This document shows positions 16,195-25,412 of a DNA stretch of 64,000 nt, piece after piece. Positions within the stretch are counted from its first letter, which is position 1. Each line of letters begins with the position of its first letter. The position numbers were made by a program, and so were the translations under genes. Under the pieces are notes generated by a model. It was given only the letters and a program-made list of their open reading frames with translations, was not told the origin of the DNA and ran no database searches. Source of the DNA: Cyclobacteriaceae bacterium (lineage in GTDB: Bacteria; Bacteroidota; Bacteroidia; Cytophagales; Cyclobacteriaceae); assembly GCA_016787755.1 (NCBI GenBank), contig JAEUUA010000023.1, forward strand, positions 1 to 64,000, in the 5' to 3' direction.

Positions 16195-18137
16195 TTTCTA
16201 GTTAACTCTGCTAAAACGAATTTTTTGCCTTTCTTATTGATCTTTACTGGATATTTCTTTCGCAATTCAGCTACCCAGTTCTTCTCAAGGTAATCCTGAT
16301 AATCCGAAATAACCTGCGAACGTGCTTCCTCAAAAGTTTTAAGCCCCGGTGGAATCAATCGCTTTACTTCCACAATATAAAAAAATCCATCGCCCTCTGT
16401 TTCATGTAACCCAGATGACCAACTGATCTTATCAATAATCTTGCTGTCTTTCCTTTCAAACGCCCTAAAGTTTTGAATAGATTTAAACTTGCGCAGGTCA
16501 GCATCTTTCAGCGTGTCGCCTTTGCTAATTTTGGTTTTAATTTCATCAATCAATGATCTCTCTTGAGCTGTAAAAATCCTTGCCTCTATCCGTTCACCAG
16601 CCTGATAGGTATCCTTGTTTCGCTCATAATAATTCCGCTGGCCTATAGAATCAACCGAAGCTTTATTCCAAACTTCTTTCTCCATGATTTCAAAAAGCAA
16701 AATGCCTTCATAATATTCAGTCAACAAATTTTTGAAATCCGGGTTTTCGCGCTTCAACTTTTCCTCTTCAGCTGAAAGTATCTTCTCTTCTACAAAACTT
16801 TCATACAGTTGATTCATATAGCCTGAAGGCAACAAGTTTGAAGTTTTCTGATTACGTAAAACGTAATTTAAAAAATTACGAACGGTAAAAGAACTTCCTG
16901 AAACAGAAAACATTTTTTGCCCAGCCAACTCCTGAGGTGCGCTGTATTTCCATACACCACGCAACAAACTTGAATCCGCTAACGCGAAAACATTTTGCTT
17001 AACAGACTTCTCTTCCACAAATCCGTATTCCTTTTTACGCTTTTCATTCAGCACTTGTTGTGATAGCTGCAATCGCTCATCACGACCCACTCTTCGCTTC
17101 AAGGATGCTTCCATTTCCTTGTAAGAAGGCAGTGGAATCTTTTTCTCCAATCGAATGATATGCCAACCCAATCCAGATTGAAATGGGTCAGAAATAGCGC
17201 CCGCATATTGTAATGAGAAAGCAACCGCTTCAAATTCAGGCACGGTGGGAAGCGCACCTACTCCAAAAGGTCGCAGTCGGCCACCGGCATCTTTTGTATT
17301 GGCATCTTCCGAATACTCCCTACACACTTCATCCCAGTTGCGACCACCTTTTAATTGATCATAGATACTAAAAATAGTACCCTTTACTTTTTCATCGTTA
17401 GGTGTGCCTGTCCGAAGTAGAATGTGTGAAACCTCCACTTCTCCACGTGCGGGTTTTTTATCTTTCACTTTTATCAAGTGAAACCCAAACTGGGTGCGCA
17501 CAAGGGATAGTTGACCTACAGCAGTTTCATAGGAGGCCTCTTCAAAAGGATATACCATTTGCAGCGCGGTGAAATATCCCAGATCGCCATTGTTATATTT
17601 TGCTGATGGATCCTCCGAAAACTCAGCCGCTAATTTCTCAAAACTTTCACCCGCCTCAACTCTTTTTTTAAGATCTGAAATCTTTTGATAGGCCGCTAAA
17701 GTATCAGCTGGCAAGGCATCTGGTTTTAACGTAATCAGAATGTGAGCTACCCGAACTTCTTCTGTCAGGCGCTGATAGGTATCTTTTGCAAGCTTATCCA
17801 ATGCATCGGGTTCCGTGCGGTAGGGTTTCTTTAATTCTTCGCGGTAGGTTTTAAACTCTGTATTAAACTTGGCGGTAGTGTCAAGGCCGCGCTCGCGGGC
17901 TTCCACTACTTTCAATTTAAAAATTACCAGCAAGTCAAGGTATTCGTTTACATTCTTCTCCGTAAAACCATCCGTATTTTTTTGATGGTTTTTTCGATAG
18001 GTATACAGAAACTCATCGGTATTTAAGAGGGTTTCTCCAACCGTAAAAAGAGGCAAGGGCTTAGTAGATTTTTTGGTCTGTCCTTGGACAGCGTGGAACG
18101 AAAACCAAAAAACACACAACAGAAGGTAAATTCTCAT
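16191..18137 (-). CDS. Double-parvulin periplasmic peptidylprolyl isomerase
   Basis: About 648 residues. The signal peptide MRIYLLLCVFWFSFHAVQG begins at ATG 18137; the open frame reaches 18170, but a perfect -7 element lies at 18168-18175, which makes the longer start very unlikely. Two tandem parvulin domains follow: VRVAHILITL ... FGFHLIKVKDKKP and VEVSHILLRTG ... LGWHIIRLEKK. The C-terminal 300 residues resemble the helical part of SurA/PpiD. It is first in the operon with the lipoprotein and SurA-like genes, together a periplasmic folding set for outer-membrane or secreted proteins. Confidence 0.9.
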   Translation of the reverse strand: MRIYLLLCVFWFSFHAVQGQTKKSTKPLPLFTVGETLLNTDEFLYTYRKNHQKNTDGFTEKNVNEYLDLLVIFKLKVVEARERGLDTTAKFNTEFKTYREELKKPYRTEPDALDKLAKDTYQRLTEEVRVAHILITLKPDALPADTLAAYQKISDLKKRVEAGESFEKLAAEFSEDPSAKYNNGDLGYFTALQMVYPFEEASYETAVGQLSLVRTQFGFHLIKVKDKKPARGEVEVSHILLRTGTPNDEKVKGTIFSIYDQLKGGRNWDEVCREYSEDANTKDAGGRLRPFGVGALPTVPEFEAVAFSLQYAGAISDPFQSGLGWHIIRLEKKIPLPSYKEMEASLKRRVGRDERLQLSQQVLNEKRKKEYGFVEEKSVKQNVFALADSSLLRGVWKYSAPQELAGQKMFSVSGSSFTVRNFLNYVLRNQKTSNLLPSGYMNQLYESFVEEKILSAEEEKLKRENPDFKNLLTEYYEGILLFEIMEKEVWNKASVDSIGQRNYYERNKDTYQAGERIEARIFTAQERSLIDEIKTKISKGDTLKDADLRKFKSIQNFRAFERKDSKIIDKISWSSGLHETEGDGFFYIVEVKRLIPPGLKTFEEARSQVISDYQDYLEKNWVAELRKKYPVKINKKGKKFVLAELTRK

Positions 18138-18167
18138 ATCTACACACGATTTTTTAAAACCGGATCG

Positions 18168-18175
18168 CAAAAATA
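18168..18175 (-). promoter_or_regulatory. -7 element for the folding-factor operon
   Basis: Minus strand reads TATTTTTG, a perfect TAnnTTTG match, about 30 bases before ATG 18137. It rules against the longer open frame beginning at 18170. Confidence 0.55.
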
Positions 18176-18509
18176 AGGTTTTTAAGTGGAAATTGGGAGG
18201 TTTTAAACCGACAGAGATTGGGACAACCTATCAATTAACCTATACCATTAACCCTCATCGTTTTGAATCTCACCAGGGTAATTCAAACTTATTATTTCCA
18301 AAAGGGTAGATAGGCAAGATCCATGTTATGAGCACAAGCATTTTCATGGTATCCAATGGGTATCCTGAATTACAACAAGGCCTAAAACGAATCAAAAATA
18401 GAACGCAGATTATAGTCAGCTTACCGACAGAAAAATCAAGTCTGTTTTCTTGTTTTTTCATTTACTTGATTTGTGATTTTGAGTCTTTTGGCTGCTCACA
18501 AACTTCAAT
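18176..18509. other. Gene-free stretch
   Basis: About 330 bases between the folding-factor operon and the anti-sigma gene. Two short open frames of about 60 codons overlap here on opposite strands; neither has a ribosome binding site, family resemblance or sensible composition. I see no tRNA, tandem repeat or strong hairpin apart from the one at 18510-18532. Confidence 0.5.
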
Positions 18510-18532
18510 TTGAATCTAAGAGTAAGATTCAA
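18510..18532 (-). terminator. Hairpin at the end of the partner-switching operon
   Basis: Perfect eight-base stem TTGAATCT (510-517) and AGATTCAA (525-532) with a seven-base loop. The anti-sigma gene's stop codon lies inside the stem. There is no T run after it on the minus strand, so it may be a transcript-end hairpin rather than a true intrinsic terminator. Confidence 0.4.
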
Positions 18533-18948
18533 TCCGCCTTAATCAACTTAGTCAGTCGGCATACATTCTTATTGCCACGCTTCAGGTATTCTACATCATC
18601 CATGATAGCTTTTACCAAACGGATGCCCAGACCACCCTTTCTCTTTTGATGTACTAAATTATCTAATTCAGGTTCGTTAAATTCATTGATATTAAACACA
18701 GAACCATCATCTACAATTTCAAAAATGAATTTGCCCTGATTGGGGATTTCAATGTGAAGCTCCAGCATATGATCTGGATTGCAGTGATGGGCATGAATCA
18801 TCAGGTTACTGCACATTTCGTCCAGCGCTAATACAATCGCGCTCAATTCAATTTCAGGCACGTGCTCATCCCGCAAGGAAGTTCGTATAAACTCCCGTAT
18901 GCCCTTTAAATTATTGAGGCTACACCCTATGTTATACTGATAATTCAT
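18529..18948 (-). CDS. Anti-sigma-factor-type serine kinase (RsbW/SpoIIAB-like HATPase)
   Basis: 139 residues, a stand-alone GHKL ATPase: N box LALDEMCSNLMIHAH, G1 EIVDDGSVFN, and G2 KRKGGLGIRLVKAIMDDVEY. There is no HisKA domain, so it belongs to the RsbW/SpoIIAB group that phosphorylates a STAS antagonist and sequesters a partner. It overlaps the STAS gene upstream by 17 bp, giving tight coupling. The protein it inhibits is unknown: no sigma factor gene lies nearby, and sigma-B-type factors are not typical of Bacteroidota. Confidence 0.88.
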   Translation of the reverse strand: MNYQYNIGCSLNNLKGIREFIRTSLRDEHVPEIELSAIVLALDEMCSNLMIHAHHCNPDHMLELHIEIPNQGKFIFEIVDDGSVFNINEFNEPELDNLVHQKRKGGLGIRLVKAIMDDVEYLKRGNKNVCRLTKLIKAD

Positions 18949-19282
18949 TCGCCAACTTCTTCGCTTCCTGTTTGTTTTCTCTGATGTTCAGCAAATCGGC
19001 CAAGCCCAAAATCTGAAAAGTGTTTGCCACTTTTTCCTTCATTCCAAATAAAACCAATGGAATATTTTTATCTTTCATTTCCTCGATATATGACATAAAA
19101 ACACCCAACCCGGCCGAAGAAATATATTCAAGGGCACTGCAGTCCACCAGAATTTTCTTAAACCCCTCTCCTACGCTTTTGGCAATCGCCAAATCCAATT
19201 CAATAGAAGAACTGGCATCTATTTCACCAATTACTGAGATTATATCTGCTCCTTCTTCCTGTAATCTTTTGATTTGAACCAT
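18932..19282 (-). CDS. STAS-domain anti-sigma-factor antagonist
   Basis: 116 residues, a single STAS domain of the RsbV/SpoIIAA type. VIGEIDASSSIEL begins the fold, and ILVDCSALEYISSAGLGV holds the expected phosphorylatable serine (Ser56 by alignment with SpoIIAA Ser58). Unphosphorylated, it would bind the kinase encoded just downstream and free that kinase's partner. The adjacent SpoIIE-type phosphatase would dephosphorylate it. Confidence 0.9.
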   Translation of the reverse strand: MVQIKRLQEEGADIISVIGEIDASSSIELDLAIAKSVGEGFKKILVDCSALEYISSAGLGVFMSYIEEMKDKNIPLVLFGMKEKVANTFQILGLADLLNIRENKQEAKKLANELSV

Positions 19283-19321
19283 GTTATCAGTTAGTTAAAC
19301 GGTTTATTTTTTTTAATGTTC

Positions 19322-21400
19322 TCATTTAAATTTTATAGTCATAGACGTGTAATCATCATTGATATCCGATGATCCCGAGAATTCATACAATCGCTGTGTG
19401 ATATTATTTTCGATTTCGTGGGAACTTTTATCAGTAACCTCTTTTAGCGCCTCCATCAAACCACTGTAATCAAACTCTTCGCCTTTTTGATTTTTAGCTT
19501 CCGTAATTCCATCGGTATACAACACCATAATATCTCCTGGCTCATAATGCAGTTGATTTGTTTCAATCAGTTTACAATAGTCGAGTCCACGCACCATACC
19601 CAACGCAGCACCTCTGTCTTTCAAATATTGGGTAGTTCCTGTGCTTGCTTTATGATATAATACAGGGCAGTGACCTGCGCGCGAATAGCGAATCGTTTTT
19701 GTATTTGTATCGATTACAAAATACGTAGCCGAAATAAATGATCCACGTTCCAAACAAAAAGCAAGTGCCCGGTTAGCACGATCCATAAACTCTTTCGGAT
19801 CTAATTCCTGTTGCGCCAGGCTGTGAAAGATTCCTTTCATTTGCGACATGTGAAAAGCCGCAGTGGTACCCTTGCCCGAAACATCGGCAATGATAAGCGC
19901 TACCTGATGATCGTTGATGCGCAATGTATCGTAATAATCACCGCCAACTTCATCAGCCGATTCTGCAAAGGCGGCAATTTCAAAATCCGGATCAGTTTCC
20001 AGTGATGTTGGCAACAAACTTTTCTGAACTGTCTTGGCAATTTTAAGTTCCTCTTTATAGCGTTCTGTTTGAAACGCTTCTTCCATCAATCTGAAGTTTT
20101 CAATGGAAATGCCCGCCTGATTCGCAAATGCAGAAACAATGCGCGTCATCTCTTTATTAAACCCTTCGGGCAATTCTTTTAGTAAAGCCAAAGTACCAAT
20201 GGAATTACCTTTTACCGTTATGGGAAACGCAAGCAGCGAGCGAAAACGAGAACCTTTTAACGAACCAAGATGCTTAGAAAGATTTTTAGTACGATCGCTG
20301 CTTTGATCTAACGCGCCTTTTATGTTATTATCTCTTAAATGATTCCGAATTTCCAGAGATTCGCGTTCAGTAATTTTATAGGTGAATAATTTGCTTTCAT
20401 CAGTCGCACTTTGAATTTCCAACCAGGCAGCATCCGCAAATACGGTACTTACTGAACTTTCAAGTAAGATGTTATAAACACTTTCTTCATTTTGCTCGGT
20501 TTGTATAGATTGACTAATGCGTTGAAAGTTTACAACTTCTTCAAGTTTTTGTTCGAAAACCGATGATGTGGGGAGGTTGAATAATATAACCAGAAAGGAA
20601 AATATACTATACACCAATACAAATGACAACAAGCACAGGTTAAAAATGTGTCCATTGAAATCAAGGAAAGAGGAAGATGATGCACTTATGGTTTCGGAAA
20701 GTTTATTAACCGTGTAAATGAAATACCCAAGATAAAAGAATGACAAAAGCAACAATAAAAGACATGTCCACTTCTGCTTAAAGTTAAGATACGCAACCCA
20801 CCTCATGTTGGCAGACAACATAATCACCAACAATCCGATAAAAACCAAAATCAATATGGTTGCAGAATCGGGCAATACAATTTGAAAACTATCATAAATC
20901 AGCACGGCAAAAAGACATACTTCAAAAACCAACCAGGTGCGTATAAGCCATTTCGATTTTTGATAGAGAATTAACCGTTTCCATGAAGTGTAAGCTGCCA
21001 ACAAAAAACTGATGAACAACGCAAGATTGATCTGATATATAAAATCAGCAAGTAAAATATTAGTGGCAAGGGTTGTGGTTCCCAGCAAGGAATGTCCTAA
21101 CCTGAAAACCAAAGAAACCACCGTGGTAATAAGCCCAGTGGCAAATACTTTCCAAAGCAGGTCAGTAAAGTTTAGGCTTTCATCACGCTCGACACGGTGC
21201 TTATAATAATAAAAAAGACATAAGATGAAGACATCCAGCATTACTCTGGGTAGCCAAATAGGCACACCAGGTGGCAACCCTTTCATATCGCCAAACAATA
21301 CCGTGAGATCTGAAAATACCAGTACCAGCCAGGCTATGACAGCCCCCAATAAGGCAAGACGAATAATTACTTTAGTTTTTGGCACAGCAGGTATTATCAC
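19322..21400 (-). CDS. Membrane GAF-SpoIIE serine phosphatase (RsbU-like)
   Basis: 692 residues, GTG start. About eight predicted membrane helices span residues 11-275, then a GAF domain (about 295-440), then a PP2C/SpoIIE phosphatase domain (about 470-692) with EVGGDYYD and ADVSGKGTTAAFHMSQ supplying the metal-binding Asp residues. It should dephosphorylate the STAS protein encoded 39 bp downstream in answer to a membrane or ligand signal. Together the three genes form an RsbU-V-W circuit on one transcript. Confidence 0.9.
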   Translation of the reverse strand: MIIPAVPKTKVIIRLALLGAVIAWLVLVFSDLTVLFGDMKGLPPGVPIWLPRVMLDVFILCLFYYYKHRVERDESLNFTDLLWKVFATGLITTVVSLVFRLGHSLLGTTTLATNILLADFIYQINLALFISFLLAAYTSWKRLILYQKSKWLIRTWLVFEVCLFAVLIYDSFQIVLPDSATILILVFIGLLVIMLSANMRWVAYLNFKQKWTCLLLLLLSFFYLGYFIYTVNKLSETISASSSSFLDFNGHIFNLCLLSFVLVYSIFSFLVILFNLPTSSVFEQKLEEVVNFQRISQSIQTEQNEESVYNILLESSVSTVFADAAWLEIQSATDESKLFTYKITERESLEIRNHLRDNNIKGALDQSSDRTKNLSKHLGSLKGSRFRSLLAFPITVKGNSIGTLALLKELPEGFNKEMTRIVSAFANQAGISIENFRLMEEAFQTERYKEELKIAKTVQKSLLPTSLETDPDFEIAAFAESADEVGGDYYDTLRINDHQVALIIADVSGKGTTAAFHMSQMKGIFHSLAQQELDPKEFMDRANRALAFCLERGSFISATYFVIDTNTKTIRYSRAGHCPVLYHKASTGTTQYLKDRGAALGMVRGLDYCKLIETNQLHYEPGDIMVLYTDGITEAKNQKGEEFDYSGLMEALKEVTDKSSHEIENNITQRLYEFSGSSDINDDYTSMTIKFK

Positions 21401-21478
21401 TAAAATTGATGCTACAATAATAGGAAATCATGTACTGGGTTGAAACCCTAAGCGATAGTTGACGCTTGAACAGCTAAG

Positions 21479-22951
21479 CTATTTCCTGCTATAATTAGGT
21501 GCCTCGCGTGTAATAGTTACATCATGCGGATGGCTTTCATGAACTCCGGCAGCAGTAATCTTTACGAACTTGGCATTTTTAAGTTTGTCAAGATTCTTGG
21601 CACCGCAATAACCCATACCTGCCTTAAGACCACCCACCAATTGATAAAGCACTTCCGCTACTGAGCCTTTAAACGGAACCCGGCCTGAAATTCCTTCAGG
21701 TACCAGCTTTTTTATGTCGTCTTCAGCATCCTGAAAATAGCGATCCTTTGAGCCGTCATCCATGGCTTCCAAAGAACCCATTCCCCGATACGATTTGAAT
21801 TTTCTACCTTCGTAGATGATCATTTCTCCGGGTGCTTCCTCGGTGCCAGCAAGCAACGAACCAATCATCACACTATCAGCTCCGGCCGCCAATGCTTTTG
21901 CTACATCGCCCGAAAAACGAATACCTCCATCAGCAATTACTTTCACACCTGATCCTTTCAATGCTTTCGCAGATTCGTAAACAGCCGAAAGCTGTGGCAA
22001 TCCGATACCGGCCACAATACGGGTTGTGCAAATACTTCCCGGGCCTACGCCCACCTTAACTGTATCCGCTCCTGCTTTCGCTAACGCTTTGGCAGCATCT
22101 CCTGTGGCAATGTTACCCACAATCAATTCCAGATCTGGATACTTTTTTCGTACGGCTTTCGCAGATTCCATTACACCTTTCGAGTGACCATGAGCGGTAT
22201 CAATGCTAATCACATCAACCCCTGAAGTTCGCAGCGCATTAATTCGATCTATGATATCCGGTGTAACGCCAACAGCCGCGCCTACGCGAAGTCTTCCATA
22301 CTCATCATGGCAAGCATTAGGTTTGTTTTTCTTCTTAAGAATGTCCTTATAGGTTACCAAGCCGGTGAGTTTTCCTTTCTTGCTTACAATCGGGAGTTTC
22401 TCAATTTTATATTGTTGCAAAAGAACTTCGGCTTTAGCTAAAGTAATTCCTTCCGGAGCAGTAATCAGATTTTCCTTCGTCATAATCTGCTCAATGGGCC
22501 TGTCCATATCTTTTTGAAAACGCAAATCACGGTTGGTAATAATACCCAGCAGCTTGTTGTTTCCGTCAATTACAGGAATGCCGCCAATCTTATGTTCCCG
22601 CATAATTTTTTCAGCATCGCGCACAGTTGAATTAATGGGAAGGGTCACCGGATCCTGAATCATACCGCTTTGCGAACGCTTCACTTTGCGCACCTGTTCG
22701 GCTTGCTGCAGGATGGTCATATTTTTATGGATGAAGCCAAGACCACCTTCCAGAGCAATGCCAATGGCTAATTCCGCCTCCGTAACGGTGTCCATTGCTG
22801 CTGAAACAAAGGGAATATTAAGCTTAATGTTCTTAGTTAAGTAGCTAACCGTGCTGGTATCGCGTGGCAGTACCTCGCTATAAGCGGGAACAAGAAGCAC
22901 GTCATCGTAGGTGAGTGCTTCAAAAAGAAATTTAGAAGGATCGTGTGCCAT
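21479..22951 (-). CDS. guaB: IMP dehydrogenase
   Basis: 490 residues, the full family length. Two CBS domains (about 95-205) are inserted in the TIM barrel. The catalytic loop [12 protein letters not shown] places the nucleophile at Cys308, and [15 protein letters not shown] and the [12 protein letters not shown] flap region follow. It converts IMP to XMP, the committed step of GTP synthesis. A perfect -7 element lies at 22985-22992. The downstream intergenic region to the phosphatase gene has no strong terminator. Confidence 0.97.
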   Translation of the reverse strand: MAHDPSKFLFEALTYDDVLLVPAYSEVLPRDTSTVSYLTKNIKLNIPFVSAAMDTVTEAELAIGIALEGGLGFIHKNMTILQQAEQVRKVKRSQSGMIQDPVTLPINSTVRDAEKIMREHKIGGIPVIDGNNKLLGIITNRDLRFQKDMDRPIEQIMTKENLITAPEGITLAKAEVLLQQYKIEKLPIVSKKGKLTGLVTYKDILKKKNKPNACHDEYGRLRVGAAVGVTPDIIDRINALRTSGVDVISIDTAHGHSKGVMESAKAVRKKYPDLELIVGNIATGDAAKALAKAGADTVKVGVGPGSICTTRIVAGIGLPQLSAVYESAKALKGSGVKVIADGGIRFSGDVAKALAAGADSVMIGSLLAGTEEAPGEMIIYEGRKFKSYRGMGSLEAMDDGSKDRYFQDAEDDIKKLVPEGISGRVPFKGSVAEVLYQLVGGLKAGMGYCGAKNLDKLKNAKFVKITAAGVHESHPHDVTITREAPNYSRK

Positions 22952-22984
22952 GGCAAATAAGATTAGGATTCATTATTTGCCGGG

Positions 22985-22992
22985 CAAAGTTA
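22985..22992 (-). promoter_or_regulatory. -7 element for guaB
   Basis: Minus strand TAACTTTG, a perfect TAnnTTTG match, with a TTGG about 18 bases upstream as a candidate -33 element. Confidence 0.6.
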
Positions 22993-23045
22993 TTCTAATT
23001 GGATGATTAACCAACGCAGAAATTCCGATTTAAAGCAAAGGCTGC

Positions 23046-23053
23046 TACCTTTG
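23046..23053 (+). promoter_or_regulatory. -7 element for rlpA
   Basis: TACCTTTG, a perfect TAnnTTTG match, ends four bases before the ATG at 23058. Expected transcription start coincides with the start codon, so a leaderless mRNA is likely. Confidence 0.55.
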
Positions 23054-23057
23054 TTTC

Positions 23058-23741
23058 ATGAAAAAGACAGGATTATTCATTTTACTGATCTGCGTTTGCA
23101 GCTTAGCCCTAGGCCAAACTCAAACCGGCAAAGCCTCTTTTTACGCGGATAAATTTGAAGGAAGCCCAACAGCCAGTGGTGAAAAATACAAGCACTCAAA
23201 ACTTACAGCGGCACACAAATCATTACCCTTTGGCACAAAAGTTAAAGTTACTAACCTGGCAAATAATGAAAGTGTGGAAGTGGTCATTAACGATCGGGGT
23301 CCATATGTTGACAATCGTATTATTGATCTTTCAAAATCCGCAGCCGAAAAATTAGGGTTTGTAAATCAAGGGCTGGCCGAAGTAAAAGTAGAAGTAATTG
23401 ATGCCGGAGATGGTAAAAGCAAAAGCAAGACGGCATCCATCGAACATGTAGCGGTAGATGAAAAAGAATTTTACAACTTTGAAATTGAACGATTACTTCC
23501 GAAAGGGTTTGGTGTGCAGATCGGTACGTATCAGGAATTAGTTAACCTCATGCGCTTATCTGACAACCTAAAAAATTCATATAAGAAAAAAGTTACTGTT
23601 CAGGTGAAAGTAATCAATGGTGTTAAATACTATAGCCTTATGCTAGGCCCGGTATCATCGCGCCCTAAAGCCGAAAATCTATTAGCCGAATTAAAAAAGA
23701 AATTTCCCGATTCCTTTATTGTTGACTATAGTAAACTGTGA
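23058..23741 (+). CDS. rlpA: RlpA-like septal-ring protein with SPOR domain
   Basis: 227 residues. Signal peptide ends near ALGQ. A double-psi beta-barrel follows (GKASFYADKFEGSPTASGE, LPFGTKVKVTNL, VVINDRGPYVDNRIIDLSKSAA) with the family's Asp and His residues. A C-terminal SPOR domain (GVQIGTYQELVNLM ... KYYSLMLGPVSSR) would bind denuded glycan at the septum. RlpA in Pseudomonas is a lytic transglycosylase. There is no lipobox, so it is probably a soluble periplasmic form. Confidence 0.9.
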   Translation: MKKTGLFILLICVCSLALGQTQTGKASFYADKFEGSPTASGEKYKHSKLTAAHKSLPFGTKVKVTNLANNESVEVVINDRGPYVDNRIIDLSKSAAEKLGFVNQGLAEVKVEVIDAGDGKSKSKTASIEHVAVDEKEFYNFEIERLLPKGFGVQIGTYQELVNLMRLSDNLKNSYKKKVTVQVKVINGVKYYSLMLGPVSSRPKAENLLAELKKKFPDSFIVDYSKL

Positions 23742-23810
23742 TCAATAGGTACCCTGATAATGACCAAGCCCAATTCGTACCGTGTCAATCATAATTTGTA
23801 CTTAATATAA

Positions 23811-24596
23811 ATGGAACTTCTCGGTTATTTTGCCTCGGTATTAGTTGGGTTAGTGTTAGGAATGCTAGGGGGTGGTGGTTCGATTCTTTCGATTCCCATT
23901 CTAGTTTATCTGTTTCACCTTGAACCCGTACTGGCGTCAGCCTATTCTCTTTTTATTGTGGGCATCACAAGTTTTGTAGGGGCAGTCCCAAAATATCGCG
24001 AGCACCTTGTTAACCTAAAGACAGGATTCATTTTTGGCATTCCATCTATCCTTTCAATTTTTTCAACACGCAAATGGATTGTGCCTTCTATACCAGAAAT
24101 TCTTTTTCAAACAGAATCATTTGTTCTGACCAAGCGGATTTTTCTGTTAGGCTTATTTGCCATTCTTATGGTGTTCGCTTCTTTTTCGATGATTCGAAAC
24201 CGAAATGAAAATGAAAACAGTAATACAAAGTTTCGCACGTTTCTGGTTTTGGTTGAAGGCACATTAATTGGTCTTTTAACAGGGCTTGTCGGGGCTGGAG
24301 GCGGATTCCTGATCATCCCTGCCTTAGTTTTCCTTACGGGTTTAAATTTTAAAACGGCAGTTGGTACGTCTCTCTTTATTATCGCAATAAACTCTCTGAT
24401 GGGTTTTTTAGGTGACGTCCTCACACAAAAAATTGACTGGTTCTTTTTGCTTTCCATAACTGCCCTTGCAGTAGTCGGAATCCTGATAGGCAATACCCTT
24501 TCGCGAAAAATTGCAGCTAGAAGCCTGCGTAAAGCCTTTGGATGGCTTACCCTGGTAATGGGAATTTTTATCCTATTCAAGGAGGTTTTATCTTAA
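23811..24596 (+). CDS. TauE/SafE-family permease
   Basis: 261 residues with about eight membrane helices in two halves, each with a Gly-rich start: LGMLGGGGSILSIPIL and TGLVGAGGGFLIIPAL. This duplicated motif defines the TauE/SafE (DUF81) family, transporters of sulfite, sulfoacetate or other small anions. The substrate cannot be read from the sequence. A long open frame on the opposite strand inside it is a shadow. No neighbouring sulfur gene supports a specific role. Confidence 0.88.
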   Translation: MELLGYFASVLVGLVLGMLGGGGSILSIPILVYLFHLEPVLASAYSLFIVGITSFVGAVPKYREHLVNLKTGFIFGIPSILSIFSTRKWIVPSIPEILFQTESFVLTKRIFLLGLFAILMVFASFSMIRNRNENENSNTKFRTFLVLVEGTLIGLLTGLVGAGGGFLIIPALVFLTGLNFKTAVGTSLFIIAINSLMGFLGDVLTQKIDWFFLLSITALAVVGILIGNTLSRKIAARSLRKAFGWLTLVMGIFILFKEVLS

Positions 24597-24696
24597 ACAA
24601 ATCAAAAAACTCTAAAAATAGGCTATTGACTCTAAAAAATAATATAGCCTGAACCTGAAACAATATATCTACTTTTCTGTTTGATAGTAATACTAT

Positions 24697-24704
24697 TATA
24701 TTTG
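24697..24704 (+). promoter_or_regulatory. -7 element for the TetR/exporter operon
   Basis: TATATTTG, a perfect TAnnTTTG match, 21 bases before ATG 24726. The open frame extends upstream to TTG 24681, but that start would precede the promoter, so ATG 24726 is used. Confidence 0.6.
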
Positions 24705-24725
24705 CAAGCATTAATACCCTATTTT

Positions 24726-25412
24726 ATGCCAACCCTTACTTTCAGGTTAAATACTCATCTCTTTGTCCGCGATCCCCAACACACCCTACTCGGCCAAAAC
24801 ATTATCCGTTCTAGCGTAGAATTAATAGACCAATTGGGGTTTGAACAGTTTACATTTAAGAAATTAGCCGAAGAGATCAATTCCACTGAAGCCTCCGTTT
24901 ACAGATATTTCGAAAACAAGCATCGCCTGCTTCATTACTTAATAGGCTGGTATTGGAGTTGGTTAGAATATCGCATTGATTTATTCACGATTAACCTTAC
25001 CAGTCCGCGCGAAAAATTAAAAGCCTGCATTAAAGTAATTGCAGAAGAAAAAAAACTTGACGACAACTTCGATTTTATCAACGAAGAGGCTTTGCATCGA
25101 ATTGTTGTTGCCGAACTTGATAAAACCTATTTGACCAAACAAGTAGATAATGACAATAAGGAAGGACTATTTAGTGGATTTAAATCACTATGCAAAAAAA
25201 TTTCGGAATGGGTGATCGGTGTTAACCCAACGTTTCAATTTCCCAATGCATTAGTTAATACCATTTTGCTCACCGCAAAACAACAAATATTTTTTGCCAA
25301 TCATCTACCCTCCCTTACCAGTATTGGTAATGAGGCTAACCGCCATGCACGACTAGAGGAATTCCTGGAAACTCTTTTATTTAAGACCATAGACATTAAC
25401 GAACATGCTTAA
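24726..25412 (+). CDS. TetR/AcrR-family transcriptional regulator
   Basis: 228 residues. The N-terminal helix-turn-helix reads IIRSSVELIDQLGFEQFTFKKLAEEI..TEASVYRYFENKHRLLHYL, classic TetR. The C-terminal ligand domain is not assignable. It overlaps the ABC transporter gene by eight bases and is first in a four-gene exporter operon, so it probably regulates its own operon in answer to the exported compound or a related signal. Confidence 0.9.
   Translation: MPTLTFRLNTHLFVRDPQHTLLGQNIIRSSVELIDQLGFEQFTFKKLAEEINSTEASVYRYFENKHRLLHYLIGWYWSWLEYRIDLFTINLTSPREKLKACIKVIAEEKKLDDNFDFINEEALHRIVVAELDKTYLTKQVDNDNKEGLFSGFKSLCKKISEWVIGVNPTFQFPNALVNTILLTAKQQIFFANHLPSLTSIGNEANRHARLEEFLETLLFKTIDINEHA

Noticed and set aside
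18270-18513. Two opposed 60-codon frames in the gap before the partner-switching genes
   Set aside because: They overlap each other, lack ribosome binding sites or family resemblance, and have unlikely composition.
24107-24580. 157-codon minus-strand frame inside the TauE/SafE gene
   Set aside because: It is the antisense shadow of a well-supported membrane protein; its translation is Arg/Lys-rich with no family resemblance.
24681-24725. Longer TetR start at TTG 24681
   Set aside because: A perfect -7 element lies at 24697-24704, inside the extension; ATG 24726 is more likely.
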